Source: Symsagittifera roscoffensis
Lineage: Eukaryota > Xenacoelomorpha > Acoela > Convolutidae
Direction: 5' to 3'
Assembly (NCBI RefSeq): GCF_963678635.1
Contig: NC_087066.1
Span: forward strand, 6,725,954 to 6,789,953
Length of the DNA: 64,000 nucleotides
A program made the translations under genes and the position numbers. Shown here piece by piece: positions 12,559 through 23,920 of the stretch (its first letter is position 1; every line of letters begins with the position of its first letter). The notes below the pieces were generated by a model. That model did not search any database, was not told the origin of the DNA, and saw only the letters and a list, made by a program, of their open reading frames with translations.

Positions 12559-14102
12559 TTTTGAGAAAAAATTTGCAAAAAGCAAAGAATATAATATTTT
12601 TTACTATCTGAAATGTTTTTAAATTAAAAAAAATATATAAGATATATATTTTTTAGTCGACGAGTAAAATTTTTTTGAAACTTTTGTCAAGAATGGAAAA
12701 ACTTTTTCAAAATTTTTTGCAAGCTGCAAAAGTCTTTTGAATTTCTTAACAAGTGTGCAAAACGTTTTCAAATTTTTTTTGGTATGGTACAACTTTTTTT
12801 TGTGGCTTTTTCAAAAAAAAACGAGCAAAAACTTTGCTAATTTTTTCAAATGAAAATGCAAAAAATGCTAAATGTTTTTGTAGGAATTTGTTGAGTCATT
12901 GCTTTAATTTTCCATTATGTAAAAAGCAGAGAATATAATATTTTTTACTACCTGAAATCTTTTTAAGTTTTTCAAAAAGTATTAGATACATATTTTTCAA
13001 GTCAATGCGAAAATTGTCTTAAAACTTTTGACAAGAATGGAAAAACTTTTTCAAAAACTTTTGCAAGCTGCAAAAGTCTTTTGAATTTCTTAACAAGTGT
13101 GCAAGGCGTTTTCGACTTTTTTTGGTATGGTACAAGTTTTTTTTTGTGGCTTTTTCGTGCAAAAATTTAGCTTTTTTTTCAAATGAAAATGCAAGAAGTG
13201 CTATTGTTTTGTAAGAATTTGTTAAAACATTTCTTCAATTTTCCAATATTGATGACTTTGAGTGCTATTCCCTGGCTTAAAACATGAATTTTCTGTTGAT
13301 GATGTTTTTAATCATTATACACGCAAAAATTGAATTTCTTAATGATCAAATTTGGAACAATAATTTCGTAAATTGTAACAATTAACACTACAACACCAAC
13401 TTGTTACAGTTTTTTAAATGAGACAATAATTTAAAAAGTTTTTTAGAATGCAAAGATGTCTTTGATTTTTCTAAACACTTAAAAATTTGTGAACAAAAGT
13501 TTGTGTGCTAAAAATTTAGTGAACAGATTTGCAAGAAGCAAAGAAAATACTATTTTTTATTATCTGAATTGTTTAAAAGTTTTCGAAAAAACTTTCAAGT
13601 TTTTCAAAAAAGGGTTCAATCTTTTTTACAAAATGTCAAAATTGTTATAATTTGTTGATCTCTTTTGCAAAAACTTTCGTGAACTTTCTTCAAAAATAAA
13701 GAACTCGGAAATAGCAAAAATGTTTTGACTTTTACCCCGCGCTTAAAGTTTATTATAACCAGTTTTTCTATGAAAAATTTTACTCTTTGAACTATATCTT
13801 TGATTTGTAAAATATTGAAATTACAAAGCACAAAACCACAACCATATTATCTATAAATCAAAAAGCTGTCGAGCAGCTGAGTTGTCAAAGTTTTGCAAAT
13901 TCTCAATGGAGCGCAAAGCTGATCTTGGCTCCATCGCCGGAGGTTAACTTTGTGGATCGCTCACTGGAATCCTTGGCTTAGAAAAATCCCTCAGCATCTT
14001 CTATTGTGACTGCGTTCTCGTCAGAACTTTTTTCCCAGGGAAAAAGAAATCGTTCATAGTTTGAGCCACAAACCTGGACTCTGGAAACACGGGGTAGTCC
14101 AA
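12559..14102. repeat. Tandem duplication, unit 2 (1544 bp)
   Basis: Second unit, holding an extra 459-base stretch near 13023-13481. Both ends of that stretch carry CTTAAAA, so unit 1 may have lost it by a microhomology-mediated deletion. The extra stretch is itself another monomer of the satellite seen at 10926-11473. The unit ends with the same GGGGTAGTCCAA as unit 1, after which the unique sequence continues. Confidence 0.85.
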
Positions 14103-14280
14103 CTCATCATGTTTTTTAATCTGCGACATCATCTCCGTCGTTTTCAGCTAATTCTCCGTGGTGGGAACTTCAAAGTTTTTCTCATCATCTCATTTGAATT
14201 GCGACATCGATTTGAGCCGAGAGTATCCCAGGGACTGACTCGAACTCTTTGATTGCTATCGTTTCTGGTGAAAACTCGAC
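13851..14280 (-). pseudogene. Family X coding relic, unrecognised protein
   Basis: The stretch is richer in G and C than its neighbours, and its minus-strand translation has a protein-like composition broken by a few stops: VEFSPETIAIKEFESVPGIL, then EVPTTEN, MMSQIKKHDELDYPVFPESR, FVAQTMNDFFFPGKKVL and finally NFDNSAARQLFDL. A diverged copy at 31730-32016 on the plus strand keeps the same order (QVPITESLL ... MNYPGF), which supports a real, formerly coding sequence. I do not recognise the family. Its 5' flank (14284-14640) is also conserved between copies and carries CCAATCAG motifs. Confidence 0.5.
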
Positions 14281-14283
14281 CGA

Positions 14284-14640
14284 AATAATTTTAGGAAATA
14301 ATTTGAAAGAAGTTGAATAAGAAAAAGACTGAGTGAAAGCAAAAAAAAGTGTCTGATTTAGAGCTGAGAGAGGAGGTGCTTGACGGTAGTCAAGTTGAAA
14401 ATGAAATGTTTTTTACTTAAGCGTCAGGGCTACCTTCAATGCGAATATGTGGGTTTAACCAATCAGAATAGATATTCAATATTTGATCTGTAGTCGGGTC
14501 CAATCAGATTTCAGCTTCTTTTCTTGGAAACGTTTATGAAAAGGTGGGTCCAATCAGAAATAAATTTCACTTTAAGAATTTGTTCCAATTTTTCGTTTCC
14601 AATCAGAACAAAAAAAGTGCATCTATAATATGCTTGATGT
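14284..14640. promoter_or_regulatory. Cluster of four CCAATCAG motifs upstream of family X
   Basis: CCAATCAG occurs at 14459-14466, 14500-14507, 14550-14557 and 14599-14606, spaced 41, 50 and 49 bases, mostly within a longer phrase TCGKKTCCAATCAGA. The inverted copy near family X2 carries the complement at 31523-31530 and variants near 31564, 31003 and 30951, again next to GTCGTA. CCAAT boxes are a known eukaryotic promoter element. The position upstream of the minus-strand relic suggests a promoter, but this is inference; it could simply be an internal repeat of the element. Confidence 0.4.
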
Positions 14641-15039
14641 ATCTAGTCTGTGAAAACTTGTTTACCACTTAAGATCCAGTATCTTCCCAATATTAAAAAT
14701 ACAGAAAACAAACTGGAAACATTAATGATCGCAAATTGTTTGCTGTAAGAATGAAAAATATCATCGATATAAGTAACAACGATAGAACATTAAAACACGT
14801 TATTTTTTTTCAGTTTTTTTTCATTTTCATTGAGTCAATTGAATTTTTGTTGATAATTAATAAGAAACTGTTTTTTTAGGAGAAGGTCAGCTTCTTTGAT
14901 TGTGTTGCCCAAAATTGATGACTTTTTCAGAGCAAATCTAAACTTAATCATACAAGATTTTGAACTTTAAAAATTCTTAAACAAATTAAGGAACAAAAAA
15001 TTTTGGTTCGGCCAAGTTTACGTTTTGGGTAGGGAAAAA
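14641..15039. other. AT-rich spacer
   Basis: No gene or repeat recognised between the CCAAT cluster and the family Y relic. Confidence 0.5.
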
Positions 15040-16740
15040 AAGTAGTCTTCAAAGTATTGTTAAAAGTACCTCAGGAAGTATTTTCAGCTTCAGATAACAT
15101 TGCTGATTGTGCAACTTGTATTTTGCTTGATTGGAAACATCCTTACCACTACTCCAGCTGACAGTATATAAGCTAGAGGAGGTGGTATCGATCGACCACG
15201 TTTTTGTGCGAAAATCATTTTGATACTTCGCACATGTTGGCACTCTAACAGAAACGACTGAAATGCTTGATCTTTAATAGTTGCCCAAAATATGGTATGA
15301 AGCAAAAAAGACCATCAGCAATGCCAGCACTGTCAGAACCTTCAACAGATCATCGGCTCATGGAAAACTCGGCAACGAAAACTCTCCTCTGCGACTACAC
15401 TTTGTTTCTTTTTCTTTTCTAGTTTTTGCATGTTTGATAGTGGCGCTTTGCTCACAGCTGCATATTCTGCTAAATTTTCAACTTTATTTTCATCAGATTT
15501 CGGAGCTATTTTTTGTGTTGTTGTTTTTGAGTAATTTTGATCATTGTGACAGATTGTTTGGAATCGGGTACGTTTTCAGCAACAGGAACAGCAACAACTT
15601 CAGCCAGGGAAAAGTTAGTCAGATGGTCTCTCAACAACCTTTCTTTTTCAAGTTCTTCCAATTTTTAATCAATAGATTTTCAATATAGAACAAAACCTAA
15701 ATCTCAGAGTTATTATTTGAAAACGAGGTCTACTAAACTCAAAAAATGATTTAATTACAGTTTTTTCCTTTTTGATCATTATTTTTCATCAAAAATATTG
15801 TCATGCAAGTTAAAGTACAGCATTATGCAACAAAAACTTTTACTAGAAACAAATTGATAACATTTTTTCATCTTCTGCGATTTTTTATTAGTTTTTGGTT
15901 GCTTAGTTGTTCACTGACCGCGCATTTAATCTGAGTAAATGATAGCTATGCTCATTTGATAGCTATGCGCATAAATCATTGCTCACTCGCATAAATAACG
16001 GCATTGTTCAGAAGCCCAACAAGTTTCTTTTTGTGGAAATCATGTTTTCATCTCATTTCTGACTTTCATAAAGCTTCTGTTGAGCAGAATAAATTCAGAT
16101 GAAAAGGGTTTCTGCTTAGAGCAGAAAAAATGAAAAAAAAAATCTTTTTTCAAAAAATTAGTTTGAACAAAAAAATACAAACGTTAAGTTAATTACATTT
16201 CTATGGTCTTTTTCTTGAAACATATTGAACAGTTCAAAGCAAACGATTGAAATTTTTGTAGAGCCTGAAAGAAGTGTCCAAAAACAACTAGTCGCTGAAA
16301 ATCAGAAAAACTGAATAATAGCTAAAAATTTCTTCTGTGAAGTCTAATTTAGTTGATTCAAACAAAAAATTGGTTGAATTACGATGTATATTTTAGAGCA
16401 GAATAACTTTAGATGTAGCTTCATGTCACATCAAAAAAATATATTTCAAAAGACAGAAAACATCACAAAATAGAATCAAATTACAAACTTTTACGTACAG
16501 ATCTTAATAAACATATTTAGCTCAGAAACTGGGCCAAATTTTGGAAATCACCCAAATTATAGCTGCTCTGATCTACTTTTTAAAATATTTGTTTTTCAAC
16601 CTACCTCTTCTGTGAAGCGAAAAATCTGATTGAAGGATCGCTGCTTCCAATTTTATTTCTTGGTTGTGAGTCAGATTCAACTAAATTTTTAAGTTGATAC
16701 GTCGTACAATTTTTGCCGTTGGCAAAAAAAAACAGACCTG
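15040..16740 (-). pseudogene. Family Y coding relic, copy 1 (unrecognised)
   Basis: This region is homologous, in inverse orientation, to 21057-21975. On the minus strand, the first conserved block near 16700 reads ANGKNCTTYQLKNLVESDSQ. A later block near 15600 reads AEVVAVPVAENVPDSKQSV, and after a frameshift there is a block with ENLAEYAAVSKAPLSNMQKL. Between them, near 16200-16320, lies a conserved nucleotide stretch with GATTTTCAGCGACT and TTTGCTTTGAACTGTTCAAT. The copy has frameshifts and stops. The shared blocks are conserved as protein, so this was coding, but I do not recognise the product. An open frame of 64 codons at 15049-15243 could be its 3' continuation. Confidence 0.5.
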
Positions 16741-16847
16741 TAGTTCAGTCTTCTGAACTTTTTTTCTATCAATTGTAACTGTAATCCAATTTTTTTAAGC
16801 TGTCTCAGTAACTAACTGAGCTACTGAACTTCAGAAACATTGGATCT

Positions 16848-17460
16848 ATTTGCTCGCCGCCACAAGTGTCCCCAGTCTGCTTCCTCGAAAGAACTCTGGA
16901 GCAGATTCACGAGGGAGAGATTTGGCACTACTTGTTTGAGATTGTTAGAAGCGAATCTCCAATGGAAAAAGATATGCGAAGTTCCCGTTCTGCAGTTGCG
17001 AGCTGGAGAGCAAGTGTGTTAATTTGCTTTTGACCTTGTCTCTGGTAAAGTAACTCAAATTGGGCCACGTGAAAAACCCTTCCTTTCCAACTTTGACCAT
17101 GATGAACTTTCCAAACGAAAACCAACGACCCCTCTTCATCCATATCAATCGTGTTTTACCTTTAATTGTTTTAGAAATTACTCCGATGACGGCTCGGACC
17201 CCAATGTCAATGCAACCACTATAAATTATGACGCTGAAGCGGATGCAACCATCGCGGTGGACTACGATGAAATCATTGAATTAGTCATTGAGTGAGATGC
17301 GAGTGACAACGCTGAGGATTCGGGTAGCGGCGCGGCCTTGGACGCGGGAGAGGGCGAGTTGGGCCATTGAGGTAGCCGGCCTAAGGTCGAGGCCAAAGCA
17401 GAGGCCGAGAAACCGCCACTCCGCTGCCAACTGTTGGCCAATCCTAAATTGAAACGTTCA
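16848..17460 (+). pseudogene. GC-richer coding relic, unrecognised
   Basis: Frame 16848-17033 reads like protein: PQVSPVCFLERTLEQIHEGE, IWHYLFEIVRSESPMEKDM, then a stop at 17031. From 17173 another frame reads RNYSDDGSDPNVNATTINYD, then an acidic stretch with stops at 17293 and 17368, ending KVEAKAEAEKPPLRCQLLAN near 17440. TTTAATTGTTTTAG just before 17173 resembles a splice acceptor and CTGGTAAAG at 17040 a donor, but the frames do not join cleanly. The minus strand also has an open frame at 16945-17148, so strand is not certain. It may be exons of a broken gene or an element ORF. Confidence 0.35.
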
Positions 17461-17910
17461 AACTCAGAATCTCAAATTTTATTACTAAATGTTTTATGAC
17501 TGTATTTTTAAAAAATTGTTTTTATTTCCTCAGGGCAAAACAATATATGCGGTTGTATTACGTCTCGGACAGTAAATTCCACCTCTAGTACATCGATTCA
17601 TGCGAAACATCACTCTCCCTCTATCTTTCAGGGATATCAAACTGTTACCAACACTTATGTTCAGGCTTATTATACTATTCCGATGTAAAAATGATGCAGG
17701 GTATTGCTGTATAATTGATAAAACTCACCGCTGAGTTAAAATTGCTACACAAGTTTTCTAAATTGAGTAGAAATTCATCTATAGCTCTAACCTGATAACT
17801 CTTATTATTATCGGATCCGCGCGTGTCGTTAATCATGAAACCAACGTTTGCAATCAATTTAAGGCTCTCACTAAATATAAGTTCATTTCTCACACCCAAA
17901 ACGGTCTGAA
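17461..17910. other. AT-rich spacer
   Basis: A 74-codon minus-strand open frame (17675-17899) has no recognisable features. Nothing else is seen. Confidence 0.4.
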
Positions 17911-18273
17911 ATGATCAATTTGTGTTGGTTTTCTCCTTTCTCAAAAATTATAGAAGTTACTATCCTCTCTTTTTGTTCCTCCCTTCAACAAATCATTCTG
18001 TACCTACTTTTTCGTTCTGAAGTTTTGTCAGAAATTGCTGGTCCAATATCAGAATTTCTTGCTGTTTTCATTCATTGCTTGAATGCTGAAAATCTCAAAA
18101 CTATCTTTTATCTCTTTTCCCACTGTCATACAGATTTAATGGTGGGCCTTGATGAGCCTGAACTCTTCGAAAAATTAAAACACTATAACATTATAATTTA
18201 TCATCATAGGGTTTCAGCTGCTATTTTGAGTACGCTGCCTCTTTGTACTGATTTAGGCCCTTGTTTCAACTAA
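17911..18273 (+). CDS. Possible 120-codon ORF, unrecognised
   Basis: An open frame of 120 codons with a more protein-like composition than others nearby. It begins hydrophobic (FSKIIEVTILSFCSSLQQII) and continues EIAGPISEFLAVFIHCLNAE, HTDLMVGLDEPELFEKLKHY. It contains DEPELFEKL and few homopolymer-derived residues. I recognise no domain. It could be an exon, a fragment of an element, or chance; there is no second copy in the window to test conservation. The start ATG is at 17911 and no polyadenylation or splice evidence was found. Confidence 0.25.
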   Translation: MINLCWFSPFSKIIEVTILSFCSSLQQIILYLLFRSEVLSEIAGPISEFLAVFIHCLNAENLKTIFYLFSHCHTDLMVGLDEPELFEKLKHYNIIIYHHRVSAAILSTLPLCTDLGPCFN

Positions 18274-19215
18274 AGCCGACAAGAAGAATACACTTACTGC
18301 CACTTTTTATAATTTTCTGCTGCTCACAACTATGATAAAAATTTTTCCTCGATATAGTGTTTTGCAAGTTATGAAGACTTCAACATTAAAATTTCTAGCG
18401 AGAGCTATCTTTCAGCCGTCTTTCGAGCCGTGTCGGAGAGGGTCTCCTAATTTTGAAATAAGGTGGACCATTTTTCAAACAAAACTCACTATGGTTATAA
18501 GCTTTGGTTTAGCTTATAACTGAATTTCATGTTTGATATTTAACACTGAATTTCCTGTTTGATTTTTTCAGTATCAACTTTACAATTTAGTTTTGTCAAT
18601 CCAAAATTTGCTCATCTTTAATGCTGAGAGTAGCAAAACACTTTTACGTAAGTCGTTGTCTGTGTCTGTGAACGCAAACCTTCCCTGCAAGCCATTGGCA
18701 GCTTGAGTCCAGATATGCTAGCTACATATTGCAACCGCAATGTTTTTTTATCATAATTAAGATAATGTCAGAGAGATTGGTGAAACTTTGTCCAAGAGAT
18801 CCATTCAGTGCTGTGTCTCCTCTCACTCTTCAACTGAAGAAAAAAAACGATTTCATTTCGAATCTGCAGATTGAAAATATTGTATTCTTTGTTTGTCCGT
18901 TATATATTTCGCTTGAATATGTGAAATCTTGAATTCTAAATACGCTTATGGGTAAGATTCTAAACACGTCGATAGAGTTGGATACAAAGTTGTGAAATGA
19001 GAAATTCAAAATAACTAAAATGTTAATACCAGTACTATGCACCAGAATACCCGAAGCCAATGAAACAACTGAGCGGCGCTAGTGAGGGTAGAGATATCAA
19101 GGCGGAGATATGCTAACTAATAAAAAAGCAACAGCTGCGGAGATAAAGGACAATAGATTCAAAAAATTCATCAACTGGTTGAACAAAAAACAAAATCAAA
19201 TGTATTATTCTTACT
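18274..19215. other. AT-rich DNA without a recognised gene
   Basis: Short overlapping open frames on both strands at 18332-18523 and 18729-19060 carry no recognisable motif. Confidence 0.4.
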
Positions 19216-19368
19216 GTATTTTTCTTCTGAGGAAACGAATCAAATTCCTGAACAATGTTTAAAACAATTTTTTTTCTTTCTCTTTTTTTCGTATTTTCTT
19301 CTGAGGAAACGAATCAAATTCCTGAACAAGGTTTAAAACCATTTTTTTCTTTCTCTTTTTTTGCGATA
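19216..19368. repeat. Tandem duplication, ~75-bp unit
   Basis: The phrase TTCTTCTGAGGAAACGAATC plus AAATTCCTGAACAA and a TTTCTTTCTCTTTTTTT tail occurs twice head to tail, starting near 19217 and 19291, with very few differences. This implies a recent tandem duplication. Confidence 0.8.
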
Positions 19369-19459
19369 GCTTAAGTTTTCTTTTCAGTTTTAAGAAAAAG
19401 ATGAAATTGCAATCAGTTTATCAGTTATTTTTCAAAAAAGTCTCACGAGACCACTCCCC

Positions 19460-19690
19460 CAATAAACTTTCGAACCATCTCGTCGCAAATATTGATTATT
19501 CTTTCTGAACAAAATACTGATTTCTGAAGTGAGTACCGAACCATCTCTTTTCAAATACTGATGATAACTTCTGAGCCGAATACTGATGACTGAATCAAAT
19601 ACTGAATCTTCTCATCTCAAACACTGATGGTGATTTCTTCGCTAAATACTGATGAGGATTTCGGAACCAAATAATGCATTCGTTGATTGT
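19460..19690. repeat. Degenerate minisatellite based on AATACTGATGA
   Basis: AATACTGAT or a close variant occurs repeatedly (near 19520, 19555, 19580, 19600, 19645) interspersed with TTCTGAACCAAAT-like segments and CCATCTCNTCTCAAA. Unit length is irregular at about 25-50 bases. It is noncoding as far as I can see. Confidence 0.6.
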
Positions 19691-21056
19691 CCTTTCAAAT
19701 ATTCCAAAAAAAGAAGAAGCTCTCGCAACAATTGGAGAAATTTTTTAGCTGATCGATAATACAGGTTAAAACACATATTTTTTTCGTTAACCAATGTTTT
19801 AGGATTTGTTTGTGGATTCTGCTGATAATGTTTTAGTTTTCTTTTAAATTCCGCGTTAGTATAGAGGCAAATTTCAGCTCTAGATTCTAATTGTGTGCAA
19901 GTTCAACTATAAACAAAACGCGGAATCTTCTTACAACTTGCGGAATCCGCTTTTATGTGAGGGTTCCGATTACAAACTTCAAGAATTTATTTTACATTTG
20001 AAGATTCCACTTTTAAATTGCAGAATCCCAAGTAACTACCAAATGAGTCTGCAACAAAACAGACAAAACAATTATACCGATAAGAAATACTGACAGGTAT
20101 TTGCACGCTGAGTCCATGGAAGTGTTGTAAGGAAGCCACAATTATTCTTGGGAATATGTTTGAATATTTTTTTCTGGAATCCACGAAAATACAGACACAA
20201 AAATCTGCATTCACCCAGTGCACAGTTTGACCTCGTATTGTCTATCCCAAGTTGAATAGGAAGAAATGCTCGATAAAGCTGATTGAAATTTTCGCTGCTC
20301 ATTAAAGTTGAAAAATTGAGTAGACTCACTCGGAAGTTAGATAAATTAACAGAAAAGATTTTCTCGTTAATATCTGGCTGCAGAAGTTTGTCAGATAGCA
20401 ATTTACTTGACAGCATTCAAGGCCACTAACTCGCTGAAATGCCTTTGGGCCAGGTGAAGCATATTATGAACAACCAAGAGATGGTCATCCGGTGAGTGTA
20501 CACAGCCACATTCAGCGCATTCCACTGCAGACCTTCGAGATTATTAATGATCAAGAAAAAGAAACTTGGCGAGATAAGAAGAAGGATCAGAAGTTCTATC
20601 CTGGGGAAAACAAATAAGCAGACCCGGAAATTCAGAATGAAACGCTTATCAATGCTGAAAATCTGGGAAAGTAAACTGGAACTAAATTCTGGCAAAAAAA
20701 AATCAATGACTCATTTGGAGTTTGTTAACTGGTTTGAAGTGTAAGGCTGACAAATAGAATTTATTTTTTTAGCTCAGCAAATACAAATAATTCAAATTGT
20801 TCGTTTAATTTGCTGGTGTTCTTTACTTTGCATATCCGCATGATTTTGTATTAGAACATTATTAACCTGTCATTATGAATCTTAAAAATACACTAAGATT
20901 TTTGCTAGATACCAACATAGAGTAGAAACGGAATAGATTCACGTCTTTATTGTGGGATATTTCACTTAAGTTAACAGCAACTGTGAAACAACCCCGACAA
21001 TTCAAAAAACAACTCATTCCAAAAATCTAGTACTACCCAAACTGTAATTAAAATTT
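19691..21056. other. AT-rich DNA; overlapping open frames of unknown value
   Basis: On the minus strand two open frames in the same frame (20072-20416 and 20426-20695) are separated by two stops. The plus strand is open at 20496-20744. Neither resembles a known protein. A 50-base stretch around GGTCAAACTGTGCACTGG (near 20225 on the minus strand) resembles one near 26340, hinting at a shared repeat. Confidence 0.35.
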
Positions 21057-21975
21057 GAGAAGACTCGCCTACAGATCTGTGTTTTGCCAACTGCAAAAAA
21101 ATTTGCAACTGTAAGACATCAGCTTAAAAAAGAAGATGAAGCTGACTCACAATCAAGAAATACAGTTGTAACAAGTAAAAAGTGATAGTGCTCTGTAATA
21201 TACCTCGATAATCAACCAAATTTTTGTTTAAATTAGCAAACTTTGACCTCACAGAAAAAATGTTTAGCTATTTTACAGTTTTCCTGATTTTCAGCGACTG
21301 TTTGTCGGAGGCTTTTTTCAGATTCTGAAAAAATTGATGGGTTGCTTTGAACCGTTTAATTTGATTCAAGTAATGGACCAGAGAAAAGTAACGTTTTTTT
21401 TTGTAAAGTTTTCACTGTACTTCAACTTGAATGACAAACTGTTTTGAGAAAAAAAAAGTTATATGAAAAAGTGCAAAAAGTGTAAAGATGTTTTTTTTAA
21501 TTTTAGTTGGCCTCGTTCTGCAATGATAGTTTCTAGATCGAGGTTTTTGTCCGCATGGAAAAAGAACAAAATTAAGAAGTGAAAGACTGTAAAAACAAAA
21601 ATTGTTGAGACACCACTTGACTATTTTTCTCCGGGCTGAAGTTGTTGATGTTCCTGTTGCTGAAAACGTACCTGACTCTGAACAAGCTGTTACAAATATC
21701 AAAATTGCCCACAAACCGCAACATGAAAAAACAGCTCCAAAACCTGATGAAAGTGTAGTTAAAAGTGTAGCTGAATGTTCAGCGGTGAGCAAATCGCCAC
21801 AATCAGACATGCAAAAAACAAGAGAGATAACAAAATCACTGTAGTCGTAGAGGGGAGTTGTCGTGCCGATTCATCCACAAGCCGATTTTCTACAGAATAT
21901 TTTGATTTTTCTGACATTGCTGAGGATCTTCTTAGGTCCATTAGATTTGCTTTAAATCATTTTGTAGGCGTCTAA
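21057..21975 (+). pseudogene. Family Y coding relic, copy 2 (unrecognised)
   Basis: Inverted homologue of 15040-16740, about 0.9 kb. Plus-strand blocks in order are HQLKKEDEADSQSRNTVV near 21120, a conserved noncoding-looking stretch near 21285-21370, then AEVVDVPVAENVPDSEQAV near 21640. HEKTAPKPDESVVKSVAE and SAVSKSPQSDMQKTREI follow to a stop at 21842. The frame then shifts and continues SRFSTEYFDFSDIAEDLL to a stop at 21973. The same blocks appear in the same order in copy 1. The acidic, Ser/Pro-rich composition suggests a disordered region. The family is not recognised and the copy is not intact. Confidence 0.5.
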
Positions 21976-23249
21976 TAAACAGCAAGCAATTTAGTAGTTT
22001 CACTTAGATGATTATCATACTAGGATAATGTGCTAAGTGCTAAAATGATATTCCCAGAAAAATGTGGTATAATAAGTGATATAGTCAGTCAAGCAAAGCA
22101 CAGCAATTTGCAGAACTGACGATATTTCAAAATTTCCTTTTTTCTTCATGTGAAATTTAGATACCACCTGCATCAAACCTGATTGAGTACTTTTAGTTAC
22201 CAATGCAAGTGAGACAAAGGAGTTCAAGGCTCAAGTTTTCAAGATCACCAAAAAGTTTTCTGATTGATTCGTAGAAAAATTTCGGAACTAAGTAATAAGT
22301 CATTAACAATTAGAAATTCCACCAACTTTTCTTCGAATAGTGCAATTTTTGTCAAAGGGTAACACTTATCTTTTCTTACCAGAAAACAGTTTAAGCGTAC
22401 AACACAGTTTTTTTGTTTTCCAGAACTGGTTCTCAAAAGGCTTCCAGCCAATTTGTAGTAAGATCTTTTCATTCGTTTTCGTAGAATATTTTTAAAAAAA
22501 TTAACCCCATTTTGTTTCATGACTGTCCAAAACTTTAAGAACAAGTGTTCGATATGCTGGTTGAAGTGCTGCACAAGAAGGTCACCGATATCTGGGTGAA
22601 AATAACAAAATGTGAAATTTTAATAACGTTTCAGCAAACATTAAATTCGAAACAAACAGAAACAAAAAGCTGCAGCTGGTTCGGCTTAGAATTCGTGTAA
22701 TTTCAAAACAAAAAAATGAGCAAGATTTTAGTTTATAGTGCCATTATTTCTACAAAACACGTAAAATTGACAGCTTCAGGTTTCTGATGAATAAACATTT
22801 AACAAAAAACCCTATTTGACTTTACTTAGTGACCAAAGTGACAAATAGAAGATGCTTATCATTTGATGAAATTGTTTTTAGCTTCTTTTAAACTTTGTAC
22901 AGTATCGAGAATTTAAATATTCAACTGCAATTTCTACAAAAAATTTTTTTTAGATCTTGCAATTAAATAACTAGAACTATTTTAACAAATTTTGAAAACT
23001 ACTGCAATCCAAAAAAAAGCAGTATTTGGGACTACACTTTCTAATAACTTTTTCTCTACTCTCAACCTCTCAGCAACTCAAGTCAATCTCTTAAGTTCTC
23101 AGAGCTTCAGGCAGTCACAAGTATCGGGGTTTATACTCACCATCAGCCAACTTAAATATCGGCTAAACATTGCGTAACTGAAGAACGACCCTAAATTGAT
23201 TTTACCCTGCTCAAATGCGAATTCCAGTCTGCTTCAGAGAGAAAACAAA
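21976..23249. other. AT-rich DNA without a recognised gene
   Basis: The 109-codon minus-strand frame at 22245-22574 has no recognisable motif. Nothing else is seen. Confidence 0.4.
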
Positions 23250-23920
23250 CAAGAGAGAAAACTAACCCAATCCATTTTTTTTTCTGTCAATTTTAGTTTT
23301 TCGAATGGCACAAAACATGATTCACAAAAGACGAACTTTTTTTGGTTTAAAGTTATTTTCTTTGTACAGAACGACAGAAAAAAAATTGAACTAAAATCTA
23401 CAAGTAAAAATACAACAACCGATACAAAATATACTGAACAACAAAATGTATTAGAAGAAAAACATGCGCTATTATTAAAACCTTAAAAAGGTAAATACAG
23501 GCTAACAATAAAATTAACGACAACACTTTGTCCCTACTTCCAAAGACATCAAAATTAGCAAATCCAATTAAAACTATCAGTATAAATTTGACCAAAAACT
23601 GAAATTGTTGGAACAAATTTTTTAAAAATAAGTTTTCTACTTTTTAAAGAAATTCTTCAATAATGAATAAATTGGCTTCAAAATTAACACTAATTTTAAT
23701 CAAAATAATCATTATCAAAAAGTTTTAAAAATCTCAATACGAAAAGTTTTTACGACAATTTATTTTGGAACAAATCTTCTACCACTATCTATAAGTATAG
23801 CAATGAAAAGACAACTTGCAACTCATTCATATCCACCAGATACCCTATATGTAAATCATTTTGAGTTGAACTCGTTTTCTGCTAAAAGATCGTCAATTAA
23901 ATCAAACACACAATTACTCG
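23250..23920. repeat. Dispersed repeat K, copy 1
   Basis: Shared with 27700-28110 and 28500-28870. Diagnostic phrases are GGCACAA...GATTNACAAAAG, GACAGAAAAAAAA followed by CTAAAATCTACA, ACATGCNNTATTATTAAAAC, ATACAGGCTAACAAT and CATCAAAATTAGCAAATCC. The tail CTACCACTATCTATAAGTAT with CCACCAGATA...TATATGTAAATCA is shared with 28735-28870. Because copies 2 and 3 sit within the polymerase relic at 26.5-29.9 kb, this copy may be a flank of the same element. Confidence 0.75.

Noticed and set aside
20072-20744. Overlapping ORFs on both strands as a possible capsid gene of the polymerase element
   Set aside because: I looked for capsid-like motifs of Polintons and could not align any convincingly.
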